A stretch of DNA of 64,000 nucleotides from Bartonella sp. ML69XJBT (lineage in GTDB: Bacteria; Pseudomonadota; Alphaproteobacteria; Rhizobiales; Rhizobiaceae). The notes beneath the pieces are model-generated. The model had not been told where the DNA came from and did no database searches. It saw nothing but the letters and a program-made list of their open reading frames with translations. The translations under genes were made by a program, and so were the position numbers. Within the stretch, counting starts at the first letter, position 1. Each line of letters opens with the position of its first letter. The DNA is taken from NCBI RefSeq assembly GCF_028618515.1, contig NZ_JAQITB010000002.1, positions 1 to 64,000 on the forward strand. The letters are read 5' to 3'. Positions 1 through 7,505 of the stretch are shown here, piece by piece.

Positions 1-49
1 AGACCCTTTGAAAACACCTTAAAAACCCTTTAAAAGAAAATAAATTGGT

Positions 50-115
50 ACAAAACCTGGTGTCAAAATATACAAAACCTGCTGGCAAGCTACACAAAAC
101 CTGCTGGCAAGCTAC
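50..115. repeat. three tandem 22-bp units
   Basis: Units lie at 50-71, 72-93 and 94-115. The last two are identical and begin ACAAAACCTGCTGG. The first shares its opening 11 bases and then diverges. The array lies 17 bases beyond the 3' end of the tRNA-Met gene. I see no reading frame here and no spacers between units, so this is not a CRISPR array. It may be a decayed intergenic repeat or an old integration scar. Confidence 0.85.
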
Positions 116-132
116 ACAGCTTGAAAAGAAAA

Positions 133-209
133 TGGTAGCGGAGGAGGGATTTGAACCCCCGACACAAGGATTATGATTCCTCTGCTCTAACCTACTGAGC
201 TACTCCGCC
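133..209 (-). tRNA. tRNA-Met (anticodon CAU), elongator type
   Basis: The reverse complement folds as a complete 77-nt cloverleaf. The acceptor arm GGCGGAG pairs with CTCCGCU (first pair G-U), and a discriminator A is followed by an encoded CCA. The D arm contains AGCTCAGTAGGTTAGAGC, the T loop contains GGTTCAAATCC, and the anticodon loop ATCATAA gives CAU. The G1-U72 closing pair and overall sequence fit the elongator methionine tRNA of Rhizobiales. It lacks the C1-A72 mismatch and the three G-C anticodon-stem pairs of initiator tRNA. A CAU anticodon modified to lysidine (Ile) cannot be fully excluded, but the body fits Met better. Confidence 0.93.
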
Positions 210-376
210 ACATAAAAATATGAGCACATGACTTCATCTTTTGCGGATATAAGAGGTAGAATAGTAAGATGTCAAGCGTCGTTTTTAAGCTTTTCTCTTG
301 TCATTCTATTTTATCATCGATATGGAGTATTAGGGAAATATAATTTTTATATGATGAGGTGAGGTAAGGCATAAAA

Positions 377-1333
377 ATGGCGCCACGTGTAGCGGTTTTA
401 GGATGCGGTCATTGGGGTGGGAATCATATACGAACACTCCAAAGTCTTGGGGCTTTAACAGCAGTTTCTGATGTTGATAGTGCTCGTGCAGCAAGTTTTG
501 CGAGTATGTATGGCGTTAATGTTGTCGCGCCTAATGATATTTTCACTTATAGAGATATTGACGCGTTGGTGTTAGCACTACCTCCGCAGCTTCATACAGA
601 AAATGTTTTGCGTGCTGTAAAAAATGGTAAAGATGTTTTGGTTGAAAAACCAATAGCTTTGAATATTACTGACGCTGAACGCCAAGTAAAAATTGCTCGT
701 CAATACAAACGGATTTTTATGGTGGGGCATATTTTAAGATTTCATCCTGCTTTTGAAAAAATGTGTGAATTGGTGAAAAGCGGAGAACTGGGGGAGGTGC
801 GTTATATTTATTCTCATCGGTTAGGCTTTGGAAAATTTCATACACAAAGTGATGCTCTATGGGATCTTGCGCCGCATGATCTCTCAATGATTTTGGCTGT
901 CACGGGATGTGAACCTTCTGAAGTTCGCGGTGAGGGCGGAGCTATCATTGATCAGTGTTCTGATTTTGCTCATATTCATATGACTTTTCCAAATGGTATC
1001 CGTAGCCATCTTTTTACTTCACGCTTGAGTTCTTATCGTGAAAGGCTTTTAACGGTTGTTGGTACAAAGGCTATGCTTGTTTTTGATGATATGAAACCAT
1101 GGAACTGTAAATTGGCATTGCACCGTTTTTCCGTTTGGAAAGAGAGTCAAGAGTGGGCTTTTAGCACTGATGAGGTGAACTATATTGATGTGTGTGAAGG
1201 TTTGCCGCTTACTTGTGAATTACAGCATTTCCTTCATTGTATTAAAACGCGTCAAGCACCTCGCACAAATGGTGATGATGCCATTGCTGTTTTACGGATT
1301 TTAACTGCTGCTCATGTCAACTATCAGAGATAA
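377..1333 (+). CDS. Gfo/Idh/MocA family NAD(P)-dependent oxidoreductase
   Basis: The 318-residue protein opens with a Rossmann motif, VAVLGCGHWGGNH (residues 5-17). The family signature VEKPIAL lies near residue 90, where EKP carries the conserved lysine. The C-terminal part is the alpha/beta substrate domain with WDLAPHDLSMI, typical of sugar dehydrogenases such as WlbA/WbpB. The aminotransferase gene downstream starts about 50 bases after its stop and probably shares its transcript. Such pairs usually oxidise and aminate a nucleotide sugar for surface polysaccharide. Substrate and exact pathway are inference, because no sugar transferases lie next to it. GAGGTGAGGTAAGG upstream of the ATG supplies a ribosome binding site. 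Confidence 0.85.
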   Translation: MAPRVAVLGCGHWGGNHIRTLQSLGALTAVSDVDSARAASFASMYGVNVVAPNDIFTYRDIDALVLALPPQLHTENVLRAVKNGKDVLVEKPIALNITDAERQVKIARQYKRIFMVGHILRFHPAFEKMCELVKSGELGEVRYIYSHRLGFGKFHTQSDALWDLAPHDLSMILAVTGCEPSEVRGEGGAIIDQCSDFAHIHMTFPNGIRSHLFTSRLSSYRERLLTVVGTKAMLVFDDMKPWNCKLALHRFSVWKESQEWAFSTDEVNYIDVCEGLPLTCELQHFLHCIKTRQAPRTNGDDAIAVLRILTAAHVNYQR

Positions 1334-1382
1334 AAGAGATAAGTAGCCCTTTTGCATTCTTGTGATGATTAATGGAGTTAGT

Positions 1383-2501
1383 ATGCAATTCATCGACCTT
1401 GGAGCGCAGCGTGCGCGTATTGAAGACAAAATTAATTCTGCAATTGCGCATGTGATCGCCAGTGGTAAGTATATTTTGGGACCAAAGGTGACAGAATTTG
1501 AAGAGCGATTGGCCGATTATCTTGGTGTTAAACATGTGATTGCATGTGCCAATGGAACAGATGCATTGAAGATGCCTCTTATGGCTAAAAATATTGGTCC
1601 AGGTGATGCTGTCTTTTGTCCTAGTTTCACGTTTTCTGCAACCGCTGAAGTTGTCGCTTTGGTGGGTGCTGAACCTGTTTTTGTTGATGTTTTACCTGAT
1701 ACATTCAATATTGATGTTGGAAAACTTTGTGATGCAATCGAAATGATTAAAAAAGAGGGGCGTCTTAAACCAAAGGCAATTATTGCTGTTGATTTGTTTG
1801 GCCTTCCTGCTGATTACGCGCAAATTGCTAGAGTGGCAGCAAAAGAGAAGCTGTTTGTGATTGAAGATGCTGCACAGTCAATGGGAGGACGAAGCGGTAA
1901 TACTATGTGCGGTGCTTTTGGTGATGTGGCTGCTACAAGTTTTTATCCTGCAAAACCGTTGGGCTGTTATGGTGATGGAGGCGCTATGATGACCAATGAT
2001 GATCATTTGGCAGAACTTTTGCGTTCGATTCTCTTTCATGGTAAAGGTGAAACGCAATATGACAATGTGCGTATCGGTATGAATTCGCGTCTAGACACTA
2101 TTCAAGCTGCAATTTTATTAGAAAAGTTTGGTATCTTTGAAGAAGAGATGGAAAAGCGTGTGGTGATTGCTCAATATTATTCCAATCATTTAAGAGATAT
2201 TGTGACAGTTCCAGAAGTGGGAGAGAATGTTCGTTGTGCCTATGCACAGTATACTCTTAAAGTAAAAAAACGTGATGAATTAAAGGACTACTTACAGAAA
2301 AACTCTATTCCTACAATGGTTTATTACAAAACTCCTTTGCATCAACAGCCCGCTTATAAGCATTTTCCTTATGTAAAAAGTTCTCTTGATGTTTCTGAAT
2401 CCCTGGGAGCCCATGTTTTAAGTTTACCCATGCATCCTTATTTAACGCAAAATGAGCAGGATATGATCATTCAGAAAATAAAAGATTTTTATCATTCTTG
2501 A
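1383..2501 (+). CDS. DegT/DnrJ/EryC1/StrS family PLP aminotransferase
   Basis: A 372-residue fold-type I aminotransferase that begins MQFIDLGAQRARI, as family members do. The glycine-rich GTDAL lies near residue 62. EDAAQSMGG contains the conserved PLP-contacting aspartate. The Schiff-base lysine is in SFYPAKPLGCYGDGG, near residue 190. These enzymes transfer an amino group to a keto-sugar nucleotide. I chose the ATG at 1383 because ATGGAG precedes it by seven bases and the protein then matches the usual N-terminus. An ATG at 1362 would add seven residues. It pairs with the upstream oxidoreductase, which points to an amino-sugar step in envelope polysaccharide synthesis (inference). Confidence 0.87.
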   Translation: MQFIDLGAQRARIEDKINSAIAHVIASGKYILGPKVTEFEERLADYLGVKHVIACANGTDALKMPLMAKNIGPGDAVFCPSFTFSATAEVVALVGAEPVFVDVLPDTFNIDVGKLCDAIEMIKKEGRLKPKAIIAVDLFGLPADYAQIARVAAKEKLFVIEDAAQSMGGRSGNTMCGAFGDVAATSFYPAKPLGCYGDGGAMMTNDDHLAELLRSILFHGKGETQYDNVRIGMNSRLDTIQAAILLEKFGIFEEEMEKRVVIAQYYSNHLRDIVTVPEVGENVRCAYAQYTLKVKKRDELKDYLQKNSIPTMVYYKTPLHQQPAYKHFPYVKSSLDVSESLGAHVLSLPMHPYLTQNEQDMIIQKIKDFYHS

Positions 2502-2735
2502 GAGAATATCTTTCTCTCTAAAAGTTCGTTAATAGTGGGCTTTATTTTGCTGATCTCTTGGAAATATTTTTTAAAATAAAGCCCAAATTACCACTGGACT
2601 CTTCAGTGTGTCTTTGTATCCTAAAAGACAGATGTGATGCTTTTTTATCTCAGATGGTAACGGCAATATTTATGCTACAAAGATAGAGTTAGTATTATCA
2701 ATCTAGATGTTTATTTGAGCTATTTTGAAGATAAA
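2502..2735. other. spacer with two inverted repeats, no gene
   Basis: The spacer starts with a short GAGAGA/TCTCTC hairpin at 2502-2518, directly behind the aminotransferase. Farther on, a 12-bp inverted repeat (GGGCTTTATTTT at 2537-2548, AAAATAAAGCCC at 2573-2584) has a 24-base loop. Neither is followed by a clear T-run, so calling them terminators would be weak. I see no coding potential. Confidence 0.5.
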
Positions 2736-3386
2736 TTATGTAAGAGGTGTTTTTTTTGTGCAGGTTATTTTTTTGCGAATGCGCGATGCGAGATCGTTTG
2801 TGTTTTTGGAATTTTTAATCAATGTGCAGATGGGGGATGTAGCTCCTTCCTGTAGTGCTATTTGAGCAGCTAATGTTGCTGCTAATTCCTTTGTTTCTTC
2901 ACGCAGTTCATCTAAGAGTTGCTGGTTTTCCGTTGTATCGGGCGCATTGATTTGAATTTTTTGTAAACGTTGTTGATAATGTGCGATTTTTTCACGCATA
3001 GTTTTAATTTCCCTTATGAAATTATTTGTTGAGATAAGATTTTGTTGGGTTGTGATAGCTTCCTTTGAGGAAGAAGATATGTTTTGTGTGGGAAAACATA
3101 GTTGGTAAAGCTGTTCTGTTGTTTGGCTAAGTTGTATTTTTTGTTGTGCATATTTTTTTTGCAAAAATTCATATTTTTGTTCATTGCGCGCAAGTTCCAT
3201 AGCGTGTTGTGCACAGAGAAAATTGTAGTTTGCTTGCACTTCAGTGAGCGAAAATGGAATTTGTGCAGAAACACTCTTCTGCGCAAAATGAACAGCTTTA
3301 CGCCAAATAAGGGGGGTCAAAAGCACCAATAACCACGCTGTGGAAGCAACTCCAAGAATAAAAAAAAGAAGCGATTGAATAAGCAT
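2736..3386 (-). CDS. single-pass membrane protein with coiled coil, function unknown
   Basis: A 216-residue protein that starts MLIQSLLFFILG, with one N-terminal membrane helix (about residues 2-25). A long hydrophilic, Gln/Lys/Glu-rich region with coiled-coil character follows (about residues 50-190), and the tail is basic. The frame stays open upstream and would overlap eipA. I place the start at 3386 because AAAAAGGGAATTT precedes that ATG and the hydrophobic N-terminus then makes sense. It lies 26 bases after eipA on the same strand and is probably cotranscribed with it, which suggests an envelope role. I do not recognise a named family. Confidence 0.72.
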   Translation of the reverse strand: MLIQSLLFFILGVASTAWLLVLLTPLIWRKAVHFAQKSVSAQIPFSLTEVQANYNFLCAQHAMELARNEQKYEFLQKKYAQQKIQLSQTTEQLYQLCFPTQNISSSSKEAITTQQNLISTNNFIREIKTMREKIAHYQQRLQKIQINAPDTTENQQLLDELREETKELAATLAAQIALQEGATSPICTLIKNSKNTNDLASRIRKKITCTKKTPLT

Positions 3387-3412
3387 AAATTCCCTTTTTA
3401 AGAACACTCCGT

Positions 3413-4009
3413 TTAAAATGGATTCCATGTCGGTTTTGGTGTTAATTTTAAATATCCTACATTGATGCCAAGGCGTGCACCAATACCTGTTCGGACGGGA
3501 ACGAGTAAGACATTGTGGTGTTTTAGGACATGAAAACCAACACCTGCAATTAAATAGGCCGAACCTGAAATACCACCATAGCGTCCCCATAAATTATTTA
3601 TATGATTAAGATCGTAAACTAAGATCATGAGACGAGAACCTTGGCCACCAAAATCCCATCCTACAGAAGGGCCTTGCCAAAAAACTTTATGTTGACCGTA
3701 GAGTTTTGTAAAAAGTCTTCCCTCACCATAGGTTAGTCCCGCAAAAAAGGCGCCAGAAGCCTCTTCCCCTAAAATATAGGCATTTGGATAACCGTATTGT
3801 GAAAAGATATTTTCAATTGCTGCTGCTATACCGCTTGTTGTTTTTCCAAAAAAAATATGACCAGAATCAATGATTTCTTGCAGAGAATAATGAGGTTCAT
3901 GTTGTTCTATTGGTTGAACTTGTGCATTTGCAGTGTTGATGATGATGAATAAAAGGAAGATAAGAGATACAATGTTTTTGTACCAGCGTATTAGAAAAGA
4001 GAGGGCCAT
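3413..4009 (-). CDS. eipA: EipA-like periplasmic envelope protein (DUF1134)
   Basis: A 198-residue protein with a cleavable signal peptide: a basic start, a hydrophobic core and a NTANAQ cleavage region near residue 29. The mature part matches DUF1134, with SGHIFFGKTTSGIAAAIE, FWQGPSVGWDFGGQGSR and GRYGGISGSAYLIAG. In Brucella the DUF1134 protein EipA maintains the cell envelope and is tied genetically to beta-lactam and detergent sensitivity. AAGGGA lies eight bases before the ATG. It sits between a membrane coiled-coil gene and the chpT-ctrA pair. The same arrangement, as I recall it, occurs in Brucella, which supports a CtrA connection. Confidence 0.88.
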   Translation of the reverse strand: MALSFLIRWYKNIVSLIFLLFIIINTANAQVQPIEQHEPHYSLQEIIDSGHIFFGKTTSGIAAAIENIFSQYGYPNAYILGEEASGAFFAGLTYGEGRLFTKLYGQHKVFWQGPSVGWDFGGQGSRLMILVYDLNHINNLWGRYGGISGSAYLIAGVGFHVLKHHNVLLVPVRTGIGARLGINVGYLKLTPKPTWNPF

Positions 4010-4224
4010 AGAGTTTTTCCCTTTTGTTGGTTACAAACAAGGAGATCATATTAGGATTTTCATTCTATTCAAATAAAAAATAAGATGTAAGGTTATTTAA
4101 ATTCTTGAATTTGTTTCTAAAAAATTAGCGTGATTGTTCAATTTTTCTATATGTATGCATTGGATGTTAAGAGTTTTGCTTTAAAAGCAAGCTTGTTTTT
4201 AAATTTTTGGAGTTCTCAATAATT

Positions 4225-4863
4225 ATGACATTAGCTGTTTCTTTGAAGCCTATGGATCTTGCGGCTTTGCTTTGTAGCCGTCTTTGCCATGATTTGATCT
4301 CACCTGTTGGTGCTATTCAAAATGCGATGGAGCTTTATGATGAGGGAGGAGCTGAAGAAGATGCTTTGCAATTGGTGCGTTGGTCCGTTGCGAGTGCTTC
4401 TGCGCGTCTACAATTTGCACGATTGGCTTTTGGCTTTGCAGGTGCAAGTGGGGGACAAATAGATACACGTACCGCTGAGCAGGTGGCTCAACAATATATG
4501 AAAGAAGAAAAAGCAATTTTAAAATGGCAAATTCCTGCTCTGCTTTTACCAAAAAATGAAGTTAAACTTTTGCTTAATTTGTTATTGATTGCAAATACAA
4601 CTGTTTCTCGTGAGGGAGAAATCGTTGTTATGATTATGCAAGAGGAAAATAAACGTTCTTTTCGCTTTGAAGTTTGTGGTAAAAATCTCCGTATTCCTTC
4701 TCATTTTCTTGCATTGTATAATGGAGAAATTCAGGAAGAGCTTATCGATGCTCATGGTATTCAATTTTATTACACAGTCTTACTTGCTGAAATGACAGAT
4801 ATGAAAATAAATATCAATGAAACTGAGGGGTGTCTTGTTTTAGAAAGTGTGAAGAATCTTTGA
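4225..4863 (+). CDS. chpT: histidine phosphotransferase ChpT
   Basis: A 212-residue dimeric phosphotransferase of the alphaproteobacterial cell-cycle phosphorelay. It takes phosphate from the hybrid kinase CckA and gives it to CtrA and CpdR. The N-terminal helix carries SRLCHDLISPVGAIQNAM, whose histidine is the phosphoacceptor. The C-terminal half resembles a degenerate HATPase fold that no longer binds ATP. I start at ATG 4225; an in-frame TTG at 4207 would add six residues. Its neighbour across a 216-base convergent spacer is ctrA, its target. A small hairpin with a T-run (4176-4200) lies just before the start and could affect expression. Confidence 0.88.
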   Translation: MTLAVSLKPMDLAALLCSRLCHDLISPVGAIQNAMELYDEGGAEEDALQLVRWSVASASARLQFARLAFGFAGASGGQIDTRTAEQVAQQYMKEEKAILKWQIPALLLPKNEVKLLLNLLLIANTTVSREGEIVVMIMQEENKRSFRFEVCGKNLRIPSHFLALYNGEIQEELIDAHGIQFYYTVLLAEMTDMKININETEGCLVLESVKNL

Positions 4864-4878
4864 ATAAGATACAAGTGC

Positions 4879-4907
4879 CTAAGCCATATTTGGAAAGGAT
4901 GGCTTAG
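4879..4907 (+). terminator. hairpin behind chpT, possible terminator
   Basis: A perfect 9-bp stem (CTAAGCCAT / ATGGCTTAG) with an 11-base loop lies 15 bases after the chpT stop. The following bases AATATATTC are AT-rich but not a true T-run, so termination is plausible rather than certain. Confidence 0.45.
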
Positions 4908-5026
4908 AATATATTCGTGAGCGATGAGATTATATTTGGAAATGGGAGGGTTGAGGATCCTAAAGCTTTAAGCCTTTTTCTCTATTAAGAGATTGCTTGT
5001 ATGGAAGCCTTTATTTTGTAACAGAG

Positions 5027-5059
5027 AAAAAATCTCGGCCCGCTACACTCCGAGATTTT
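5027..5059 (-). terminator. rho-independent terminator of ctrA
   Basis: On the minus strand AAAATCTCGG pairs with CCGAGATTTT (10 bp, 11-base loop) and runs into TTTTTTCTCTG. It starts 20 bases after the ctrA stop codon. Confidence 0.8.
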
Positions 5060-5079
5060 ACAATGTGCGTTTTCACTGC

Positions 5080-5781
5080 TTAAGCGGTTTTACGTACGTT
5101 TTCTTCAACGGGATCACGTAATACATAACCACGTCCCCAAACCGTATCAATATAATTTACGTGAGAAGAAACAGCTTCTAATTTTTTCCGCAGTTTACAG
5201 ATAAAAACATCAATAATTTTAAGCTCTGGTTCATCCATTCCACCGTAGAGATGATTGAGAAACATTTCTTTGGTGAGTGTCGTACCTTTGCGCAGAGAGA
5301 GAAGCTCTAGCATTTGATACTCTTTCCCAGTTAAATGAACAGGACGTCCAGAAACTTCGACTGTTTTTGCATCAAGGTTAACAGTGAGATCGCCGGTAAC
5401 AATAACTGATTGCGCATGCCCTTTCGAACGGCGAACAACCGCATGAATACGCGCAATAAGCTCATCCTTATGGAAGGGTTTTGTCATATAATCATCAGCA
5501 CCAAAGCCAAAACCACGCACTTTATCTTCAATGGCATTCATACCAGAAAGAATGAGGACAGGGGTTTTTATTTTTGCTAATCTGAGGGTTCGCAGGACAT
5601 CATAGCCTGACATATCAGGTAGATTTAGATCAAGCAAAATGATATCATAATCATAAAGCTTTCCTAAATCGACACCTTCTTCACCTAGATCAGTGATATA
5701 AACATTAAAATTTGCTGATTTAAGCATGAGCTCAATGCTCTGTGTCATTGCTTTATCATCTTCAATTAATAATACGCGCAT
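5080..5781 (-). CDS. ctrA: cell-cycle master response regulator CtrA
   Basis: A 233-residue OmpR-family regulator. The receiver domain (residues 1-120) has the acidic pair DD at 8-9, the phosphoacceptor D51 in LLDLNLPD, and the conserved lysine in TKPF near residue 104. The winged-helix domain (about 125-230) has [11 protein letters not shown] as recognition helix and [10 protein letters not shown]. The C-terminus RKTA carries the hydrophobic dialanine-like tail used for ClpXP turnover. CtrA controls division, envelope and polar genes and blocks replication initiation in relatives. It faces chpT convergently. Its upstream spacer holds a perfect palindrome and TTAA-type motifs, which makes autoregulation likely. 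GAGGG precedes the ATG. Confidence 0.97.
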   Translation of the reverse strand: MRVLLIEDDKAMTQSIELMLKSANFNVYITDLGEEGVDLGKLYDYDIILLDLNLPDMSGYDVLRTLRLAKIKTPVLILSGMNAIEDKVRGFGFGADDYMTKPFHKDELIARIHAVVRRSKGHAQSVIVTGDLTVNLDAKTVEVSGRPVHLTGKEYQMLELLSLRKGTTLTKEMFLNHLYGGMDEPELKIIDVFICKLRKKLEAVSSHVNYIDTVWGRGYVLRDPVEENVRKTA

Positions 5782-5942
5782 TTTAATCCCTCACTTTGCT
5801 CTTTACGAATCAGAAAGAGCACTTTGCATTTTATCATCAGGTAAAACTACCGTTGATAAAAATAACTTACGAAACCAAACGCTTAATAATAAAGCGTTTA
5901 TGAATATTTCAGCAGTACGCGTAACAATCACCACTGAATTCC

Positions 5943-5961
5943 CCACTATCCATGATAGTGG
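5943..5961. promoter_or_regulatory. perfect palindrome upstream of ctrA
   Basis: CCACTATC-CAT-GATAGTGG is an 8-bp perfect inverted repeat with a 3-base centre. It lies about 160 bases upstream of the ctrA start and is followed at once by TTAAC. Its size and symmetry fit a dimeric regulator's operator. No T-run follows on either strand, so it is not a terminator. The protein that would bind it is unknown. Confidence 0.5.
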
Positions 5962-5981
5962 TTAACAAAATATTTTTATTT

Positions 5982-5995
5982 TTAAAAGAGGTTAA
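5982..5995. promoter_or_regulatory. candidate CtrA box
   Basis: TTAA-N6-TTAA, read on the minus strand as TTAACCTCTTTTAA. The CtrA consensus is TTAA-N7-TTAA, often written TTAACCAT, so this is one base short. A further TTAAC lies at 5962. The position upstream of ctrA fits autoregulation, but the AT-rich surroundings make chance matches likely. Confidence 0.35.
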
Positions 5996-6189
5996 AAAAT
6001 ATTTTAGAAAAATAGCATATTTGTGAACTTAATGAAAAAATAAAATGCTTTTTCCACGGAAAATTGACTTTAAGAAAATCTTATAAGGGACTACTTTAAT
6101 TGCTTTTTTAAAATTGCAGTTTTTGTTTACTGAGCTTTAAATCTCTTTGTTCTATAGTGAAAGCGAAAAGTGAAGAAATGGTTATTTCT

Positions 6190-6273
6190 TTTGAAAAAAT
6201 ATTGTGTTCGTCAAGTACTTTAAGGAAAGGCAGAAATTATCGTTTTAAATTTGAAAATGGATTGTTTTCGTCA
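6190..6273. repeat. pair of 24-bp direct repeats exactly 60 bases apart
   Basis: 6190-6213 (TTTGAAAAAATATTGTGTTCGTCA in part, ending TTCGTCA) and 6250-6273 match at 20 of 24 positions. Both end TTCGTCA. The spacing of 60 bases is close to six helical turns. They lie upstream of the fliJ-like gene and in the divergent ctrA spacer, so they may be two binding sites for one regulator. Confidence 0.5.
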
Positions 6274-6347
6274 GAAAAAGTCCAACTAACGTATATATTA
6301 AAGTGTGAATAGGAATTTTGAGCAGGCGTAATCAAGGAGTAGTGAGT

Positions 6348-6734
6348 ATGAAGCCACGGGAAAGTATAGTGCGATTGAGGATGTTTCAAGTGCGTGGGAA
6401 GTATCGTGAAATTGCACAGCTTGAGATGATGATTGCAGAATTTGAGCGAATGGTGTTGGAATTAGAAGCGCAAATTATTAACGAAGAACGTAAATCTGGC
6501 AACAATGATGTTCACCATTTTGCTTATTCTGCTTTTGCTCGTGCAGCGCGGCAGAGACGCGATAATCTTGTAAATTCGATTCGTGATTTGCAGTTGCAAA
6601 AAACAAATGCTGAAATGACTCTTCATGAAATCAATGGAGAGCTACAGCGTGCACAGCTTCTTGAGGCGCGGGAAAAAAAAGCATTCACGGATGATGAGAA
6701 TGTTTTAAGTCACTCTAACTCAATGACGGGCTGA
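6348..6734 (+). CDS. FliJ-like coiled-coil protein
   Basis: A 128-residue, almost entirely helical protein with long coiled-coil heptads (about residues 10-45 and 60-115). It resembles the FliJ-like protein found next to ctrA in Brucella and other Alphaproteobacteria. FliJ is a cytoplasmic chaperone of flagellar export, but no other flagellar gene is in this window, so its present job may be different. I start at ATG 6348 because AAGGAG lies eight bases upstream. An in-frame TTG at 6318 would add ten residues. A strong bidirectional terminator follows. Confidence 0.7.
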   Translation: MKPRESIVRLRMFQVRGKYREIAQLEMMIAEFERMVLELEAQIINEERKSGNNDVHHFAYSAFARAARQRRDNLVNSIRDLQLQKTNAEMTLHEINGELQRAQLLEAREKKAFTDDENVLSHSNSMTG

Positions 6735-6791
6735 TAAAAACTATCGTTTAAAAATTAATATTTTGAGATGTTTATGTGTTGAGATGCGAAA

Positions 6792-6830
6792 AAACAGCCA
6801 AACTTTTTCAAGTTTGGCTGTTTGTATTTT
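6792..6830. terminator. bidirectional terminator between fliJ-like gene and sciP
   Basis: A perfect 14-bp stem (AAACAGCCAAACTT / AAGTTTGGCTGTTT) closes on a TTTC tetraloop. The plus strand continues GTATTTT and the minus strand continues into T-rich sequence. It separates two convergent genes and can serve both. Confidence 0.88.
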
Positions 6831-6861
6831 AAGCTATTATCGAATCACTATCACTGGCGAA

Positions 6862-7137
6862 TTAGTGCCTGTAATGTTGGATTTTGGTGGTTCGTAATCC
6901 AGCCAAACCGTGTTCATCGATCAAACTTTGCCATGAAAGAAATTCTTCTACGGTTAAAGTATAGCGTTGACACGCCTCATCAAGACTTAACAATCCACCT
7001 CTAACAGCCGCAACAACCTCAGCTTTGCGACGGATTACCCACCGCCTTGTGGTTTTGGGCGGTAGATCAGCAATGGTAAGCGGACTTCCATCTGGTCCAA
7101 TAACATATTTCATTTGTGTTTTTATCAGGTTGGTCAT
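6862..7137 (-). CDS. sciP: CtrA inhibitor SciP (DUF1153)
   Basis: A 91-residue helix-turn-helix protein of the DUF1153 family. The block YVIGPDGSPLTIADLPP is followed by RWVIRRKAEVVAAVRGGLL and DEACQRYTLTVEEFLSWQ, all nearly invariant in SciP. In Caulobacter SciP binds DNA and CtrA and prevents CtrA from recruiting RNA polymerase in newborn cells. The minus-strand AGAGGATAG before the ATG is a good ribosome binding site. Its position two genes from ctrA completes a ChpT-CtrA-SciP module. The family call is firm; the CtrA-inhibiting role comes from the family. Confidence 0.92.
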   Translation of the reverse strand: MTNLIKTQMKYVIGPDGSPLTIADLPPKTTRRWVIRRKAEVVAAVRGGLLSLDEACQRYTLTVEEFLSWQSLIDEHGLAGLRTTKIQHYRH

Positions 7138-7505
7138 TCTATCCTCTACCTTTAGTCAAGGATTTGATTCGTTTGTAAAACATGAAATTTAAAAAAGAGC
7201 TAAACGCGTTGAAAAAAAATTAATAAAGTAAGCAAGACAATAAAAAAATATGCTTCAAAGTGAAGCGCGCAAAGTAATCTTTTGTAATATTTCTATCGAT
7301 TTTTTTGAAGAATAGAAAAGATTTTTATTGTGCCTTATTTTCATCATTCTTTTTTTGTCTGCAGCCGCTTTTAAGAAAGTGATGCTATTGGTTGTGGAAA
7401 GGATAAAAAAACAATATAAGAGAAGGGTGAATAGCATAAAAGCAATGAATAGCGCATATTAGGGGCATTAATATACAGGTGTCCATTAAAATAGAGAATG
7501 AATAC
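7138..7505. other. divergent spacer between sciP and mnmA
   Basis: AT-rich and without a convincing gene. It must hold the promoters of sciP and mnmA. I found no clear -35/-10 pair or CtrA box. A 60-residue open frame on the minus strand (7255-7437) has no family match I recognise and no ribosome binding site. Confidence 0.6.

Noticed and set aside
50-115. short repeats that might suggest a CRISPR array
   Set aside because: The units are directly adjacent without spacers, number only three, and no cas gene is present.
2537-2584. 12-bp inverted repeat as a terminator
   Set aside because: The loop is 24 bases and no T-run follows on either strand.
4176-4200. hairpin TTGCTT/AAGCAA with T-run before chpT as an attenuator
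   Set aside because: The stem is only six A/T-rich pairs, so chance is likely in this composition; noted in the chpT entry only.
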